Positions 11,000 to 24,017 of a stretch of 64,000 nt of DNA are shown here, piece by piece (position 1 is the stretch's first letter; the number at the start of each line of letters is the position of its first letter). The notes under the pieces were generated by a model, which did not search any database, was not told the origin of the DNA, and was given only the letters and a program-made list of their open reading frames with translations. Origin of the DNA: Rhodamnia argentea (Eukaryota; Streptophyta; Magnoliopsida; Myrtales; Myrtaceae); contig NC_063157.1 in the NCBI RefSeq assembly GCF_020921035.1, positions 6,010,501-6,074,500 on the forward strand, read 5' to 3'. The translations under genes were made by a program, and so were the position numbers.

Positions 11000-13900
11000 A
11001 GCATTGAGAGATGGAATTTGCCTGAGCTATCTTTGGAATTGTGGAAGTGGGGCGGCTCTATGGACTTGGGCTATGACTGTGAGTATCATGACTTGGTTGC
11101 TTTCTTTGACAACATTTGTAGGAGATATAAAAACATACAAACACTTGATTTTGAGAAGCTGACAATTTAACAATATAACAGTACAATCACAACCACATGT
11201 ATTATGAATGGCAAAAAATATGTATAGTAGTCATGGCGGGACCCACCTTTAATCTTATAACTAGCAATTCACCGTTATCTTGTCATGCAAGCACCTCCGA
11301 TGATCATTAGGGTTAGGATCCGATCCCCCAAAGATCCTTAGAGACACTTTTGGAAGTAATAACAGTACACTCCCGTCGAATTGCTCCTGTCTTATGTGAC
11401 TAGACACGCCGGCAATGTGCTAACTGCAGCTCAACTTGTCCTCGATTAAAATTTCACGTTTTCCGATCCAGTAAAACATCCATCCTCGTCAAGACTATTA
11501 CATTATCGAAATACCATTTCCTCACTGTCTAATGCCAAGATGTCGCGGAGACGCCGACCCGAGAATCCGACCTAATACCTCGGACTTCTGGAACCCCGAA
11601 GTTGGGAAATGTTTCGCAAGCTCTGTAAATCCTTTAGGATGATCACATTTGAGACCCTGCTTGGATCATCTGTCCTTAGGCCATGGCGAAATGCGCTGCG
11701 ACCATATAGAGTTTCGGAACATTAACAAATGCACGAACAACTATAGAATTAAAATCGTCAAGCCGAGCATCAAGTGGCTCACCCGACCGGCTTTAAACCG
11801 TTCCGGATTGACTTTCACTTTCTGCTCGTCGCTTCAACTTAAACTTTGCAACTCACGTCCACTTTGATTTCTTCAAACCCGAACCTCCCGAAACTTTCAA
11901 AGCATCAAATCATAACACGTGAAGTACCCTTCGTTCGACGACGACGCTCCGAAACCGCGCTAGATGACCGGGTGCCGGAACCACGTTCAGAGCACATGAA
12001 TAGAGAGTGTCGTTCAGGAGAATAGTCCGTACGGTCACGAGTGGGCTGTCATTCTAGGGGAGGCGATGCATGGATGTTACGAATTTTGAGCTGTGTCGGT
12101 CGATCCCAGTAAAGTTAAAATTGAAGAACTGTCCAATCCCAAGCGTGACCGTTGAAGCAGAGACAGAAGGACATGCCCCCGTCGTTGCTTGAATGTCTAC
12201 AGATTTAAATCATAAGAGGAAAACGAAAAACAGAGATCGTGTTAGCGGGCAAAATAAAAATAAACATTTGTAGCCAATTTCGGCAACTTAAAACTATCAT
12301 TGATTCGAGAGATTCGATAGTTATGGATCTCATCTCGACGGTCAATAACATCGTTTGGTGTAAATTGTTCTCTTTTACATTAGTGGGTTTTTCTTTCTTT
12401 TACATTAGTGGGTTTTTCTTTCTAAAAAAATAACGATCGAATCAATCGGATCGAAGTTCCACTTTAACTAAATTGTCGGCTCTAGGTAAGTAAAACGGCA
12501 ATAATATCCCTACATCCCGCCAGGAGCCACTCCAAATCAAGGTCAAAATGTCCCGCCTAATCGACCTATTTTAACATCCTCTGTCTTTCGTTTTTTTTTT
12601 CATTTGCAAGAAGGCAGAGAGCGGCGACCGGCACTAACAAACCCCCATTATGGACGTCGGTGTAACTCATGGGTGAGGCTTGAATGTCGATTGAGGCCCC
12701 AAAACTGCGAGTTATCATGCGACATATGCCGATTCATCGACTAGATAACGACATACCAGCTCTCTCTTCGAAAGATGTAAACGAATCATCTCACCCCATC
12801 TACATTGCGTTCGATCCGATACAAATTTGACTGGCTCGCGAATTGAGAGACAGAGAGGAAAACAAGGTGTATTAAGTCCCATCAAATACCATTTCCTTAG
12901 GAGCCACAAGCACCGCTTCTCATTGAATTTGGTAATTAGCCATCGCAAATGGTGGGGGTGGGTGGACGATGGACAGAGAACAAGACAGGGACACGAGCAT
13001 CACACCGACCAACCAGCTCAGACAAAATTGCTCAAAGCCATGCAGCGGACGCCCATAAACAATGTCGTTGGAACTTCTTGTCATAAGTAAACTTCCTTAA
13101 AGAACGAGACAACCCCCTCTTGTTATTGTCGTCCTGTATGACAATTTGTCAAGTCTCAACCATCTCACCTGCCCAATTAAATCTGGAAACTACACGATAA
13201 GCACTCTTTTTCGTCAAACGTGTTTGAAGTTCAAGCCAGCCCCATCATCATCACTGTACAGAGAAGCAAGAAACCAGTTCTTTGGGGAGTGGGGAGGTTT
13301 TAGTTAAACAAGGGCTGATTTCTACGTATGCTCACATGGGGTTGAGCATATGACAGACCCCACATCTTTTGGCAAACTACCAGCAAGTTCTTCAATATAA
13401 TACCTGTCAATTATGGCATAAACAGGAGAAAAAAAAAATAAAAGCTTTCCCCTCAAAATGCTTCCATGGAACCCACCACAACCAATGCACAGCATCTCAA
13501 TCCTTCTCAGCTCCATACATTGTTGTGATTTGGGTAGATATTGCAGAGTGAAGGAAGAGTAACTGGGAACCCTGAATAGGCAACTGATATTGAGATTAAA
13601 GACATTCCCCGATTGGGTAGAAGAATGCCTCCTTTCCTAAGAAAGAAATATTCGGTAGTCGAAAGTTAAAGATAGGACAGGGGAGAGGGTATTGGTTGGC
13701 TTTTCCATATTCTCCCAGATGAGAATGTCTTGGCGTGCTTAAAAGTGAGAAGAAAGAGAGGTTCGCACTCGCATGATCGGTCAAGGCACTTTTTCATTTG
13801 ACAGCATACCTTTGCAACTCTTACGACGGTGACTCCATGTGCCGAATGAAAAGGCACAGCACAAACACCTTTGATATTTCAGGACGCAACTTCAGATTCC

Positions 13901-14242
13901 CAAACTCAATTTGTGAAGAACATATTTGCAATTCATAGAAAGGGAAACTTGTCTTGTGGTTCAATGTTCTTTATAGATTTGACCCTCCAACTCGAATAAT
14001 AAGAAACCTTTTGACACTTGAACAAGAAAATAAGGAGCCTCTCTCCACTAAATCCTTCCTCACGCAGAAAAGCCAGAACATTATGCGCACCACAGCCAAC
14101 TCATTCAATTTCTCAATAAGCATTCGCAAGGATTGTAAGAGAAATGCCATGGAATTGCATCACAAGGTACTTTCAAAGAAATAAATCATCAAGCATCACA
14201 AAAAAGCAATGCATCGCATGTTCAATCTCAGTTTCTAAGCCG
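11000..14242. other. intergenic DNA without recognised gene
   Basis: No open frame of convincing length or known domain is seen. The part from about 11500 to 12230 is richer in CpG and GC than its surroundings and lacks a frame, which suggests an old repeat fragment that I could not classify. A 25-base phrase around tacattagtgggtttttctt is doubled in tandem at about 12375-12422. The last kilobase is probably the downstream flank of the minus-strand RING gene. Confidence 0.45.
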
Positions 14243-15415
14243 CTAAAAGTCCATTTTAATAGAGGAAGGCATGTCCATCTGGTCATCTGAAGATCTAGAG
14301 AATTTGCTTTTTTTGGACCAGAGCCAAATTTTGGAAACAGAATAGCTCTCACCTTTAGCTACGCTTTTCATGTTCTTCTGCTCCATATCCACAAGAACAG
14401 AGGAATCTCCATTAGGTTGTCCCCCTTCTGTGGTTTTGGCAACATTGCCGTGACGATCTTGATCATGTAAAGGGACCCGCAGTTCACAATCACCGAGCAC
14501 GTACTGATATGAACCCATTGAATAACATCGTCGCGCATCTAAATTGCTGCTACTTGTCTCTCCGACTCCTTCGTCCCTCGCATCATTGTTCATCCTTCTG
14601 AATTTACCAAGTCTCACTGGTACAATGCCCTTTTCCACGACAATTTCTTCGATATCTGCCACTTTATGATTCGTAGCCAATCCATTTTCTCCATTACCAA
14701 GATACCCATCTTCTTCTCTCAGATCATCATAGTCGAACATTGGGTTCTCAATGGAAAACCCAGGAGCGAAAAGGGTCCCTCTACAAAGAGGGCACGTCGA
14801 GTTCGATAAAAGCCAGGTATCAATGCAACCAAGATGGAAAGCATGGCTACACGTCGGCAGCAACCTCAACTTATCCTTCTCAGTGAATTCACAGAGGCAG
14901 ACGGCGCAATCAAACGGCTCTTTCAGACCCACGATCTCCTTGTACTGGAAAACAGGTAGAGCGTCTATGAAAGCCTGATCTAAACCGGAGTCATGGAGAT
15001 GGAAAAGCTGCTGCAACTGTCTCTGCAGAGCATCGGATCCCGAAATCTCCGGATATCTATTGGATTGAGAGGACGCCGACGAAGAGGGGTGCTTTATAAG
15101 AAATCTCACAAGCAGGTGGAGGAGGCCAGAAATGAAAAACAGCACGGCCAAAATTATGATTATGAAAAGAACTGCAGGACTAATCCTAGCGCCAGAAGAC
15201 GATGGTGGCGATGGTGGTACTGAGGACGACGAGGACGGTGATGGTGATGAAGAGCTTGCTTCTCTGTGGAAAGCACCGATATAGGGAGATGAAGGTGAAA
15301 AAGGAGGCGGGCGAGTTGAAAAAAACCCATCCTTTTGCTTGACTTGATGCTGATTCAAGTACATATTCACATGGGCACTCTCAAGATACAGCGTAAGGCC
15401 TCTAACTTCTGACAT
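14243..15415 (-). CDS. ATL-family RING-H2 E3 ubiquitin ligase
   Basis: A single-exon gene of 390 codons, as usual for the plant ATL family. The protein has a Ser/Pro-rich N-terminus, a transmembrane helix at about residues 81-100 (AVLFIIIILAVLFFISGLL), a GLD motif at about 144-146 (GLDQAFIDALPVF), and a RING-H2 finger at about 170-211 with ligands Cys170, Cys173, Cys189, His191, His194, Cys197, Cys208 and Cys211; the Pro before the last ligand and the Trp201 of the DTWL segment are those of an E2-binding RING-H2. A Ser-rich, probably disordered C-terminal half follows. It should transfer ubiquitin from an E2 to unknown substrates at an endomembrane or the plasma membrane. The closest named group I can suggest is ATL13/46/47. 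An internal Met at residue 18 could be the true start. Confidence 0.93.
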   Translation of the reverse strand: MSEVRGLTLYLESAHVNMYLNQHQVKQKDGFFSTRPPPFSPSSPYIGAFHREASSSSPSPSSSSSVPPSPPSSSGARISPAVLFIIIILAVLFFISGLLHLLVRFLIKHPSSSASSQSNRYPEISGSDALQRQLQQLFHLHDSGLDQAFIDALPVFQYKEIVGLKEPFDCAVCLCEFTEKDKLRLLPTCSHAFHLGCIDTWLLSNSTCPLCRGTLFAPGFSIENPMFDYDDLREEDGYLGNGENGLATNHKVADIEEIVVEKGIVPVRLGKFRRMNNDARDEGVGETSSSNLDARRCYSMGSYQYVLGDCELRVPLHDQDRHGNVAKTTEGGQPNGDSSVLVDMEQKNMKSVAKGESYSVSKIWLWSKKSKFSRSSDDQMDMPSSIKMDF

Positions 15416-15966
15416 AACACATCACGGATCTTGTTTCACACTAAAAGACACCGATTCTTCCACTTCCACAAAGACGAAAGCGAAACCCACACTACTCAAA
15501 CCCAGGCACCCCTGTGCTTTAGCATCCCCACCATATGCTCTTGCCCCCAGATTTGAGTAGAAACAGAAGCCCTTTTGAAACCAAACTCCTAGTTCTTGCA
15601 CAGCATGTAGAGCGGGACTCTTGGTCACTGATTTAAGCACTGATTACAGAGACGCCACAAGATGGTGAGAAGAAGAACTTACCATAAAAAAAAAACTCGA
15701 TTCACGAGACACCCACCATTTGCGCACGCCCCAAAGATGCTCTTCCCGTAGGTGGTTGCACTTGCAAGGAAGAGCTCGGGAGGGGGGCAAAACCCTAAAG
15801 ACAGAGAGGCTCTTCTCTTCTCTTTTTTGGGGGAAGTGGCTTTTGCTCATTCAAATCTGTCCAGCTGAGCTCGTGAAGAGGAAAGCGAAATGAATGAGGA
15901 CCGATAGACGATGCATCAGGTTCCTCTCCCTCTCTAGAAGCGTGCGTTGAGTGCGTAAGAAAGAAA

Positions 15967-15969
<3 letters not shown>

Positions 15970-16000
<31 letters not shown>
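15970..16000. repeat. CT/GA microsatellite upstream of the RING gene
   Basis: A dinucleotide run of about 15 units lies some 550 bases upstream of the minus-strand start codon at 15415, probably in its 5' UTR or core promoter. On the transcribed sense strand it reads GA. Confidence 0.9.
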
Positions 16001-16001
<1 letters not shown>

Positions 16002-16324
16002 GAGAGCTGTTGATGGTGGAGTGGGAAGTGGTGACACAGGGAGAGGTTAAAGGATGCCAAAAAGAACCTAGAGCCTCGTTAGTTCTTTCCTACGATGTAC
16101 CCCCGAGCGTGGTGTGACCAAACACCTTCCCTCTCTTTCACGACATCAAGCTTTCTCTATTCCTAAGGTAAGAAATATTCACTGAATAAATTGCTCTTCA
16201 AAGGTATTAAATGCTTTCTTCGGGTTTTTCCATGCATATAAGGGAAAATATCTAACCACTTACGCACCGGAGCTACTAATATCCATAAGGGCCTCTCGCC
16301 CATCTCGGCAAATGATTGTTTGAT

Positions 16325-16510
16325 CCTAACTTGGGCAAGTGGTTGAGCATCTAGTTTAGGTGCCGAGAAATCTCGTGCTCGAATCGCGGCGTCCCACGTC
16401 GGAGTAAATTTCGGAGGCTGCTGCGCTTTCTACCGTGCGAATAGCGTTATTGCCCGATTCATGTGAACGCGCTCATGTGTACAACAGGAATAATTGAGTA
16501 TAAGATTGAA
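16325..16510 (+). mobile_element. possible tRNA-related SINE
   Basis: The stretch contains a box A-like phrase gcaagtggttgagca at about 16334 and, about 30 bases further on, a box B-like phrase gtgctcgaatcgc at about 16375. This spacing and order fit an internal RNA polymerase III promoter derived from a tRNA with A and B boxes. A body of GC-richer sequence follows. I found no flanking duplication and no clear tail, so a diverged SINE is the best guess and a chance match is possible. Confidence 0.4.
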
Positions 16511-19500
16511 TCGCCGCGATTTTTCTAGAAAAAAAAATATTTCCTATCGTTTCGAAAGTTATCCGAAATTGGCCGCATCGATTCGGGTCCGAAAAAGAAT
16601 TTGCGGGTTTAAGATGTGAACTCAGATATGGGATCCCAATTTTCCAACACATAAGCAAACCTAGTTCTTCTTATGGGTACCGACCGGCCTTAAATCGGAC
16701 CAGCGAGGATTCTTGCCCACCCTTAATTTTTTTCTCACCGCTTTATTCAAGGAAGAAAGAAACAGAGAGAGAGAGAGGGAGGGAGGGGACAAAAACTATT
16801 GGTGGGCGAGTGCGGGGCACGCGGGAAGACAGCGCGTGTGGGGGGAGGTGGGACGGGGTCAACCATGAGTGACAAAGTGCCAAGTGTGGGTTACGAGGTG
16901 GGCCTGGGCCTTCTTTTCAAAAAGTCGTCGCGCGCCACTTCGAGTTGAGCCTGTGAAGGGGCGAGAGATTCCGCGCTTCGGGATGCATGAAAGCACGGAC
17001 ACGTGGCGTCCCGTGATTGCTTGGAGGTGGGGGTAAGGCCTTTCGAGTTGTTTTAGCTTTATCGCGCCAAGAGAGAGAGAGGAGAAAAAAAAGAAAAAGG
17101 AAGATGAAAACAAAACTGGCGCTGTTACCGTGGAGAATATAAGCCCACGAGAACGAGACCTCCTGTGAATTCCTTTTATTTCCTTTTGGGTCTCCTTAAT
17201 TTAATCGAATGTCTAGAAAATTACAATGTCGCTTTTGGATTTATACTTTGATCAGGACTATTTTTCTTTTTATTATTGCTGGACTTGGATGTAAGTATTG
17301 GAAAAGTGTCGGCTACGAAATTACAAGTTTTGTAACTTCGACGAACTACATAAAGGATTGAGTTTTATTTCTTTTTCTCTCTGTTATCGTTTCGTTGGAT
17401 GGATCCAATGACACGAGAGCATGATGAGGAGGCTAGTTATTTAAAAATTTCTAGAGGACTTTGCAAAATTTCTAATTTATATATTCGATCTGCATCTTCA
17501 CTAATAAAGTTCGAGCGAGCTGACTTTCGATTCTCTGGTAAGAAATCTACTGTCGCTCCAGCTCACGAAGCGGAACTTGGGGGATTTCTTTCGCTGGAAG
17601 TAAGTGGGATGTCTTCTCACCTTTTCCATTTACTATGAAGCTGAAATGAAAACTCAAAGGGCGAAATAAAAAAAAAAGAAAAAAGAAAGGGTTTGTATTG
17701 ATTATTGACGACCCAATGCCTAAAAGCACGATTAACAGGACATTACGTTATCCATTTATTTTATTTATTTCTGGGCACCGCGCTTTACGGGAATTTAATA
17801 GAGTGGTGGGGCCCACGTAGAGGTTTCTTATTATTGTTTTTTTTTTTTTGGCTGGAAGATTAAAGTAAGAACTGCGCTCCTTTAAAGATAAGAAAGAGTT
17901 TTGAGTGCCTTTTTTTTTTTTTTAAGGAAAACCTCGTATTTTTCAGGAAATTATCTTTAAGGAAAATGTTGGTTTTCATTTGTTTTGTGATGTTTGACCT
18001 AAAATATTTTTTGATGTTTCGTTTTCATTTGAAAAATGATTGAAACTATATCTCCAATCGAAGAAAATTCAAATTTTTAAATATATATTTTTTATTCTTT
18101 TTCGTGCTTCGGTGGTCGCCGGGCCACGGTTCTGATCGGTGGCTGGCCGGATGAGGTCGAGCCTCGCTCACCGCACATGGTGAGGCTCGACCTCGTTTGG
18201 CCGATTGCAGAGCCTCGGTCGATGAAGGAAAAAAATATAAAATAAAATAAAATATTGAAATAATTTTTTGGTTAGTAAAAATATCAAAATATTCGAGATG
18301 AACAATTTCGGAAAATATTTCACCTCTTTAGATTTATGTACTCACTTTTGTAATTTTACGCATGAATTTTTCGTTGATCGGAAGATATTTTCCTTTGATT
18401 AAGTCGTTTTTTACAAAAAGTTCGGAAACTTAATTCTCGGAAAAAAAAAAATACCCTGACTTAAATAAACCCGCCCTATGTTTGTTCTTATGTGTACTCT
18501 CTACTTAGAGAGGGCAATTAGGTCGGAGAGTCTTAAAGCGACAATCATTTGCGAGCAGTGCGCCAAGATCAAAGGGCAATCGTGAAAGGACGTGACAACG
18601 GGGCCGTTCGGTGAGCCACCACCCCCGTTCGAAATCCTCTTTTGGTGCCTCCCCGCTTTGTCTCTTCTCTAATCATTTTGCTCCCGGTTCGACCTAGCCC
18701 CCCAAAATCATTCGTCCGATGACGGCGGATGCGACGTCGATCCTACGTCAGCAATCTCCTTATTTATTATCTATTTTTGTTTTCGAATTCACGACGCGGA
18801 AGTCCACGTTTTGAGGCCTGAGGAAACGCGCATTACGCGTCGACTCTGTTAATTTCGTAAAAAAAATGAATGAACTCAAAAATATTTTTCGTAAAGATGA
18901 TCACTTATATCGTTTACAAAAATAAGTAGAACGAAATATATTTTCGTCCTTCATAAATACGTTTAGACATAAATCATTATTGATAATAAAATATTTTTCG
19001 TTAATCACTTAATTTGAGAGATCGTTTTTTTAAAAAATATATATTTTTAAATTATTTAAATTTTCGCGAAACATAAGAAGTTGCGGCCTTTCTCTTTCTT
19101 TCCCCTTTTATGGGAGGTCGTTCATGATAGGTTTGATTTCTTGCTCCCGCTTGATTGCGGAGGAGTAGTTAGGGTAGGCGAATGCGGGAGAAATGATTGC
19201 CGTGAAGATGATGAAGAAGTGGATTTATTATCGGGTCTGTCGGGGCCCCGGGTAATTTTAATTCAATTTTTCCAATGACGAATTTTATTAAAGTTAAACT
19301 AGTCATTTTCAAATATTGGAATCAATGAAAGTTGAATTGCCGGAAATTGATGGGAAACGGCCATTCAATCGAATCAGATTGAAGTGCAAATACATTTTCA
19401 AATAATTTGAAAATAATAATAATAATAAAATAAAAGCGTTGCGAGTAATGGTGCCCTAATCACGATTGCACGGACGCAAAACTTACACCGAAGAAAATGC

Positions 19501-20413
19501 TTAATAAGTTCGATATCTTGAGACCACGTGCCTCACCATGATTCCGAGACACGGGATTGTCGTTGTAGTCTTGTTCAAGTGAGGCACAAATTCTCAAAAA
19601 TCAGTTCTTGTCACCATTAATTGAGAAATTGCGTGATCGGAAAAAACCGACAGTATTATCGGACTATCGGGATAACGGCTCCCATTGTCTTCAAGATCCA
19701 TTGGCTAGCATTGATCGTGGACTCTGATGATGTTACGGATGTTGGTTGAGTTGCGTAGGTCACGAATTATGGTGGGAAAAATCGGAAAGCTGGTGGCTCT
19801 CCCCTTTCCCCATTTCAGCTAGTTACGAGCCAAATTTGGGTCACTGGATTGGTGACCCGTGTAATTGAATCTTAGGACCCCGAGCTTGACTCGGCCCAGG
19901 CCCAAAATAGGAAACGGCCGGGTGAAAGTTTTCGACTGTAGAAGAGAGCTTATCAATGGACGGGTTGAGCTAACACCGGGACAAAGATCGGAAAACTCTC
20001 CCTATGCCTGTTGTTTAATCGGGTGTGGCCGTGCCGAGTAGAGATCAAGATCGGGCCGGCGGTTCGGTATCGAAAGCGGTTCAACGCCAAACTAAAAACT
20101 GCTCGAGTTCCGTAGGACTACTGATCCAATGTGGCCTATGCAACGAGCCGGACCTATTCGTCTGTTGATAAGGTTCAATTTAAAATAATATCCGAAATGA
20201 AATTTTTCGAGTACGTGATTACTAAGATTGTATCGAGACATGAAAGCACTGATTGCTGCTTAATTATTGATAGAAACAAAAAGCCAGAGTCATACTCCAA
20301 ATTGGCAAGAAATATTACTTTATCCTAGTCCTGATTCCTACTGCCACCCAACGGTGAATTCTCTATGATCTCTTTGGCGAGAGAGAAGGTTTTAGCCGCA
20401 TCAGATTCAGGGT
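16511..20413. other. intergenic DNA with degenerate repeats
   Basis: No gene is recognised. Between about 17920 and 18465 lies an AT-rich unit with a GC-rich centre (18100-18225) that contains an inverted pair around ggtcgagcctcgctcaccg and ggtgaggctcgacctcg; its outer parts carry ggaaaat/attttcc phrases in both orientations, as in a miniature foldback element. A similar but more degraded ggaaaatatttt-type stretch runs from about 18850 to 19060. Borders were not found. CpG-rich DNA at about 18600-18840 and 19800-20100 has no open frame. A GA-rich run lies at 16764-16785. Confidence 0.4.
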
Positions 20414-22542
20414 TCATATGCTAGATACAGAGAGAGACCTGTCTTCCTCGTCTTTTATCGTGGCGATCATGGAAGCGACCTGGGTCATGCTCGGCCTTGC
20501 CTCCGGCGAGCGGTTCACGCATTTGATGGCCACCTGGAGCAAGTACACCATCTGCTCCTCGCTCGCTCCTTCCGATATCAGGGACTTGTCGAACACTTCC
20601 ACGGTCCACTCTTCCTGAACGACGGAGAGGACCCACTTGGGCAAGTCGAACCCGCTGTCGTGGACCATCTTCCTGGTCAGCAGCTCGAGGAGGATCACGC
20701 CGAAGCTGTACACATCCGAACCGAAGGCCCTCGACATGCTTGAATTGGGTTTGTCGTCAGGTTTGAGCCCGGGGTTTGTCGATGGAGTCATCTCCTGGTG
20801 GTCGTACTGCGCCATTAGACCATACTCACTGATGCAGGGCTCCATGTCCTTAGTAAGCAAGATGTTGGAGGATTTCAGATTGCCATGAGCAATGTCGACG
20901 TCGCTAAGCTCTCGATGCATAGCGGCGAGACCCTCGGCGATGCTGGCTGCAAAGTTGAGTCTGCTGCCCCACTGAAATGCTTTTCCCATTTGGGTTCCTG
21001 AAATTTGCAAGCATACGATCAGATTTAGCCAAGGACGTTAACTAACCACCATCCAATTCCTCAGGAGGCATTGCAAATGATTAAGATCCCATTTTGTGCT
21101 CAATTTTCCATGACAAACTTTCGTCGCGCCTAAATTTTTCGGATCCGACATCCTATTACAATGTTGAAACTCCGGTGGAGATATGTTCAAGCTGCTGAGA
21201 CTCTATGCACATTGACAAAGCAGTAGAGGGAGAGAGAGAGAGATCACAGGATACCATGAAGGAGCATGAACAGGCTTCCATTTTGCTGAAATTCATACAC
21301 CAGAAGCTTCTCTTGCTTGAAGGAGTAGAAGGCGGCGACCGAGAGCACGTTCGGATGCTTCACCTGGTCTATCCTCTGCATCCTCTTCTTGAAGTCCTCG
21401 CCCGAGATCGCCCAGTCCTTGATCCTCTTCACTGCGTACGTCTCCCCGCTGTCGCATATGACCTTGTAGAGGCTCCCGTGCTTTCCTCTCCTGAGCATTT
21501 CGGCCGGAGCCCGAAGCAGCTCTTCCAACCTCAGCCCCTTCATGGTTGGGCTCGTGATGACTACGAGCGATGACGAGACCGTTCCACTCTCAACTGAGTT
21601 AGCCGAAACTTCGGATCTATTAGGAATAGCACTAGTTCTGTGCTCACTTGACGGAACAGTAGCTTTGTTCCTGCTTCCGTCGATTGCTAATACCTTGTTT
21701 TCCGCATCATCCTCATCCGTCTTCCTCTTCTTCTTGCAGAGCTTGAAGACAACTATGCCGACAAGAATTGAACCCAATATTGCATAGCCCGAGTACATAA
21801 GTTCCTGGTCGCCCGAGCTGCCTTTCCCTTTATCTCGCGGACAGTTCTTCTGGAGCGGATATCCACAAAGTAATGGGTTGCCGATAAAGCTACTCGAATT
21901 GAAATAACGGGCGACATCCGGGATTTGGCCGCTGAAGTTGTTGAAGGAGACATTGAAGTCATCCAAGTTGTAGAAGTCGAACACGGGAATCTTCCCACTC
22001 AGCTGATTTTCCTGAGCCAGGAAAGTCTGAAGCCCCGAAATCCTGGACAAATTTGGCAAGGTGCCAGAAAAGTTATTGTGCGAAACATTAAGGACTTTGA
22101 GATTATCCAACGCTGCTAGCGAGTCGGGAAGTTTCCCCTCGAACTTGTTCCCGCCGATTTGCAAGTGAGTGAGTTGCCTGCAAATCGAGATCTCGGCGGG
22201 CACTCCACCACGGAGGTTGTTCCCATTGAGAATGAGGTGAGTAAGAGATTGCGCGACCGCAGGAACATTGCAGAGAGAACCCACATCGAGACTCCCCGAA
22301 AGATTGAGCCCTTCGAGGCGCAATCTCGTCACGGAAGCATTTCCCACGTTACAAACTACGCCGTTCCAGCTGTCGAGGCAGGGGTCGGACTCTCGTTCCC
22401 AGCCGATAGCAGCAGCGCTGTTCGAGAGGTTTCCCAGGAAGCTGATTAGCGAGCTCCTGACCTCCACTTCGACCACCGAACCCGTCAAACCCAGGAGCCA
22501 AAAGAAAGGCACTGCCAGCACCCAGGACAGAGTTCGCCGCAT
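20414..22542 (-). CDS. LRR receptor-like kinase, probably inactive
   Basis: Two exons on the minus strand, 22542-21255 and 20997-20414, joined by a GT-AG intron of 257 bases, give a 623-residue protein. It has a signal peptide, an N-terminal LRR cap (WERESDPCLDSWNGVVC), about five leucine-rich repeats (for example LTHLILNGNNLRGGVPAEI), a short transmembrane helix (YAILGSILVGIVVF) with a KKKRK stop-transfer signal, and a cytosolic kinase-like domain. The ATP-anchoring Lys is kept (YAVKRIK), but the catalytic HRD loop reads AHGNLKSSNILL and the DFG motif reads SEYG, so the catalytic and metal-binding aspartates are missing. The glycine-rich loop is also poor (RRGKHGSLY). It matches the plant group annotated as probable inactive receptor kinases, such as At2g26730. 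It probably acts as a co-receptor or scaffold; its ligand is unknown. Confidence 0.93.
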
Positions 22543-22592
22543 TTTCGGACAATTCAGGATTGTCGCGGACTCGGGAGTTGTGCATCGAGAGA

Positions 22593-22601
22593 TCTAAATA
22601 G
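22593..22601 (-). promoter_or_regulatory. possible TATA box of the LRR pseudokinase gene
   Basis: On the minus strand the sequence ctatttaga lies about 50 bases upstream of the start codon. The spacing allows only a very short leader, so this is tentative. Confidence 0.3.
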
Positions 22602-24017
22602 GAGGGAGGATGTCTTGGGTCTGTTTAATGCTGATTGTGGGATTGGGAGAAGATTCCAATGCTCCTGGAATTGCCAGTATCTCTTTAGTGGCATAAACTA
22701 TTTCTGATTCCACAATGTAAGATTTGTATTCTTGTGGATTCCGTTGCCCGGTGAGACGAGGAAGAGGCTATTTGGCTTCCTTCAACAAGAGGCCGGTCGG
22801 CCCCCTAGAAACGGAATGACTTTTCAAGTCTGCACAAAGAAAGTTTTGACAACCATGACCCATTGATTTGCCTTTGTGAGTACATGTACATTCGTATCCT
22901 GGCGGGACTGGCTCGGGTTGGCCGAGTGATAAAACGACGGATCCTCGGAACAGGGTGATCTCTTGGTTTGATTCGTAGTTGATCCAACCACTCCAGGGCC
23001 ATGCCACGAGAAAGTCTGATCGAATTCGTTAGCCTTGGCATTCCATAGTCTAGCAGGTTGCAAATGTGGATCGAGTTTGGAGTCGTTAGCTAGACACTAG
23101 ACTTGTCAAAATAGATCGTAAACTCATTTTTTAACCTGTATATAATAGGTTGAGTTGTCGTATAAGTTAGTTGTATTAAAAAAATTGGGTCATAAATGGG
23201 TTTAAACATAATATGAGTATTAAACGAAACATAAATAAATTTACAACTTTCTTAGACATAACCGTCTCTAAAACTCTCTTCATTTTCTCTTGCCGTCGTT
23301 CGATCTTGCGCTTGCTCACTCCGCACTCTTACCTCGATTTGTATATGATTTTCCTAGGTTAAGTTAAATATGAAAATATTTAAAAACATCAGCCACGTCG
23401 ATTATGAATTGGGTTTGTGATAATCACTAGATTTGCATTCGTAAACGGGTTAAATGGGTCTCTTTAGATCGGGCCATTTATGACCCATCCAATCCACTCG
23501 TTTAACGTGTTCAGTGGACACTAACCACTTTAGCAGGGCTAAAATATAACGAATACTGATTCTTAAGTTTTATGACTTCGTAACTTTTTAAATCTGGATA
23601 TCTTTTCGCGAAGTATATTTAACAAGTGTCTTGGCACATTCATAAATAAAACTCCGTAAGGTAGTCATTTTGGGAGAACTTGCAAATGGCCCCGTAACAT
23701 CATCCAACGAAAAATGTTCACCGACTCAGGGATGAATCGACCTGTTGATACGATGCCAACTTCAAGATCTCCATCAAGCCAAAAAACAGACAAGCGATGG
23801 AAAGAAAAAAACCAAGGGAAAAAGCCACCGTGCGCGGCCGGTCGTCCCCAGACGGATCACGCTTTATTTACACGAGGCAAAACGGCAACAACCCCAATTG
23901 AAAACAGGAGAAATCTAACAAACGACCAAGGTGGTGGGAAAGCGAAAGAACTTATTTTTTTTACGCAAGGACCAAAGTCGACGTCAATTCATATTCATCT
24001 GGTTCGGGGGCAAAGAG
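22602..24017. other. intergenic DNA
   Basis: No gene is recognised. Between about 23095 and 23530 the sequence has phrases such as gtaaacgggttaaatgggtc and agatcgggccatttatgacc, similar to the ends of hAT-type miniature elements with GGGTTAAATGGG motifs, but I could not find paired ends or a target duplication. The rest holds short frames without known domains. Confidence 0.4.

Noticed and set aside
15422-16060. Short minus-strand frames upstream of the RING gene
   Set aside because: They lack known domains and lie in what is probably the 5' UTR and promoter. A GTAAGT-like donor near 15676 hints at a leader intron, but no acceptor at a reasonable distance was convincing.
23095-23530. Possible further hAT-type element
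   Set aside because: Phrases such as gggttaaatgggtc are suggestive, but no matching inverted ends or 8-base duplication could be found.
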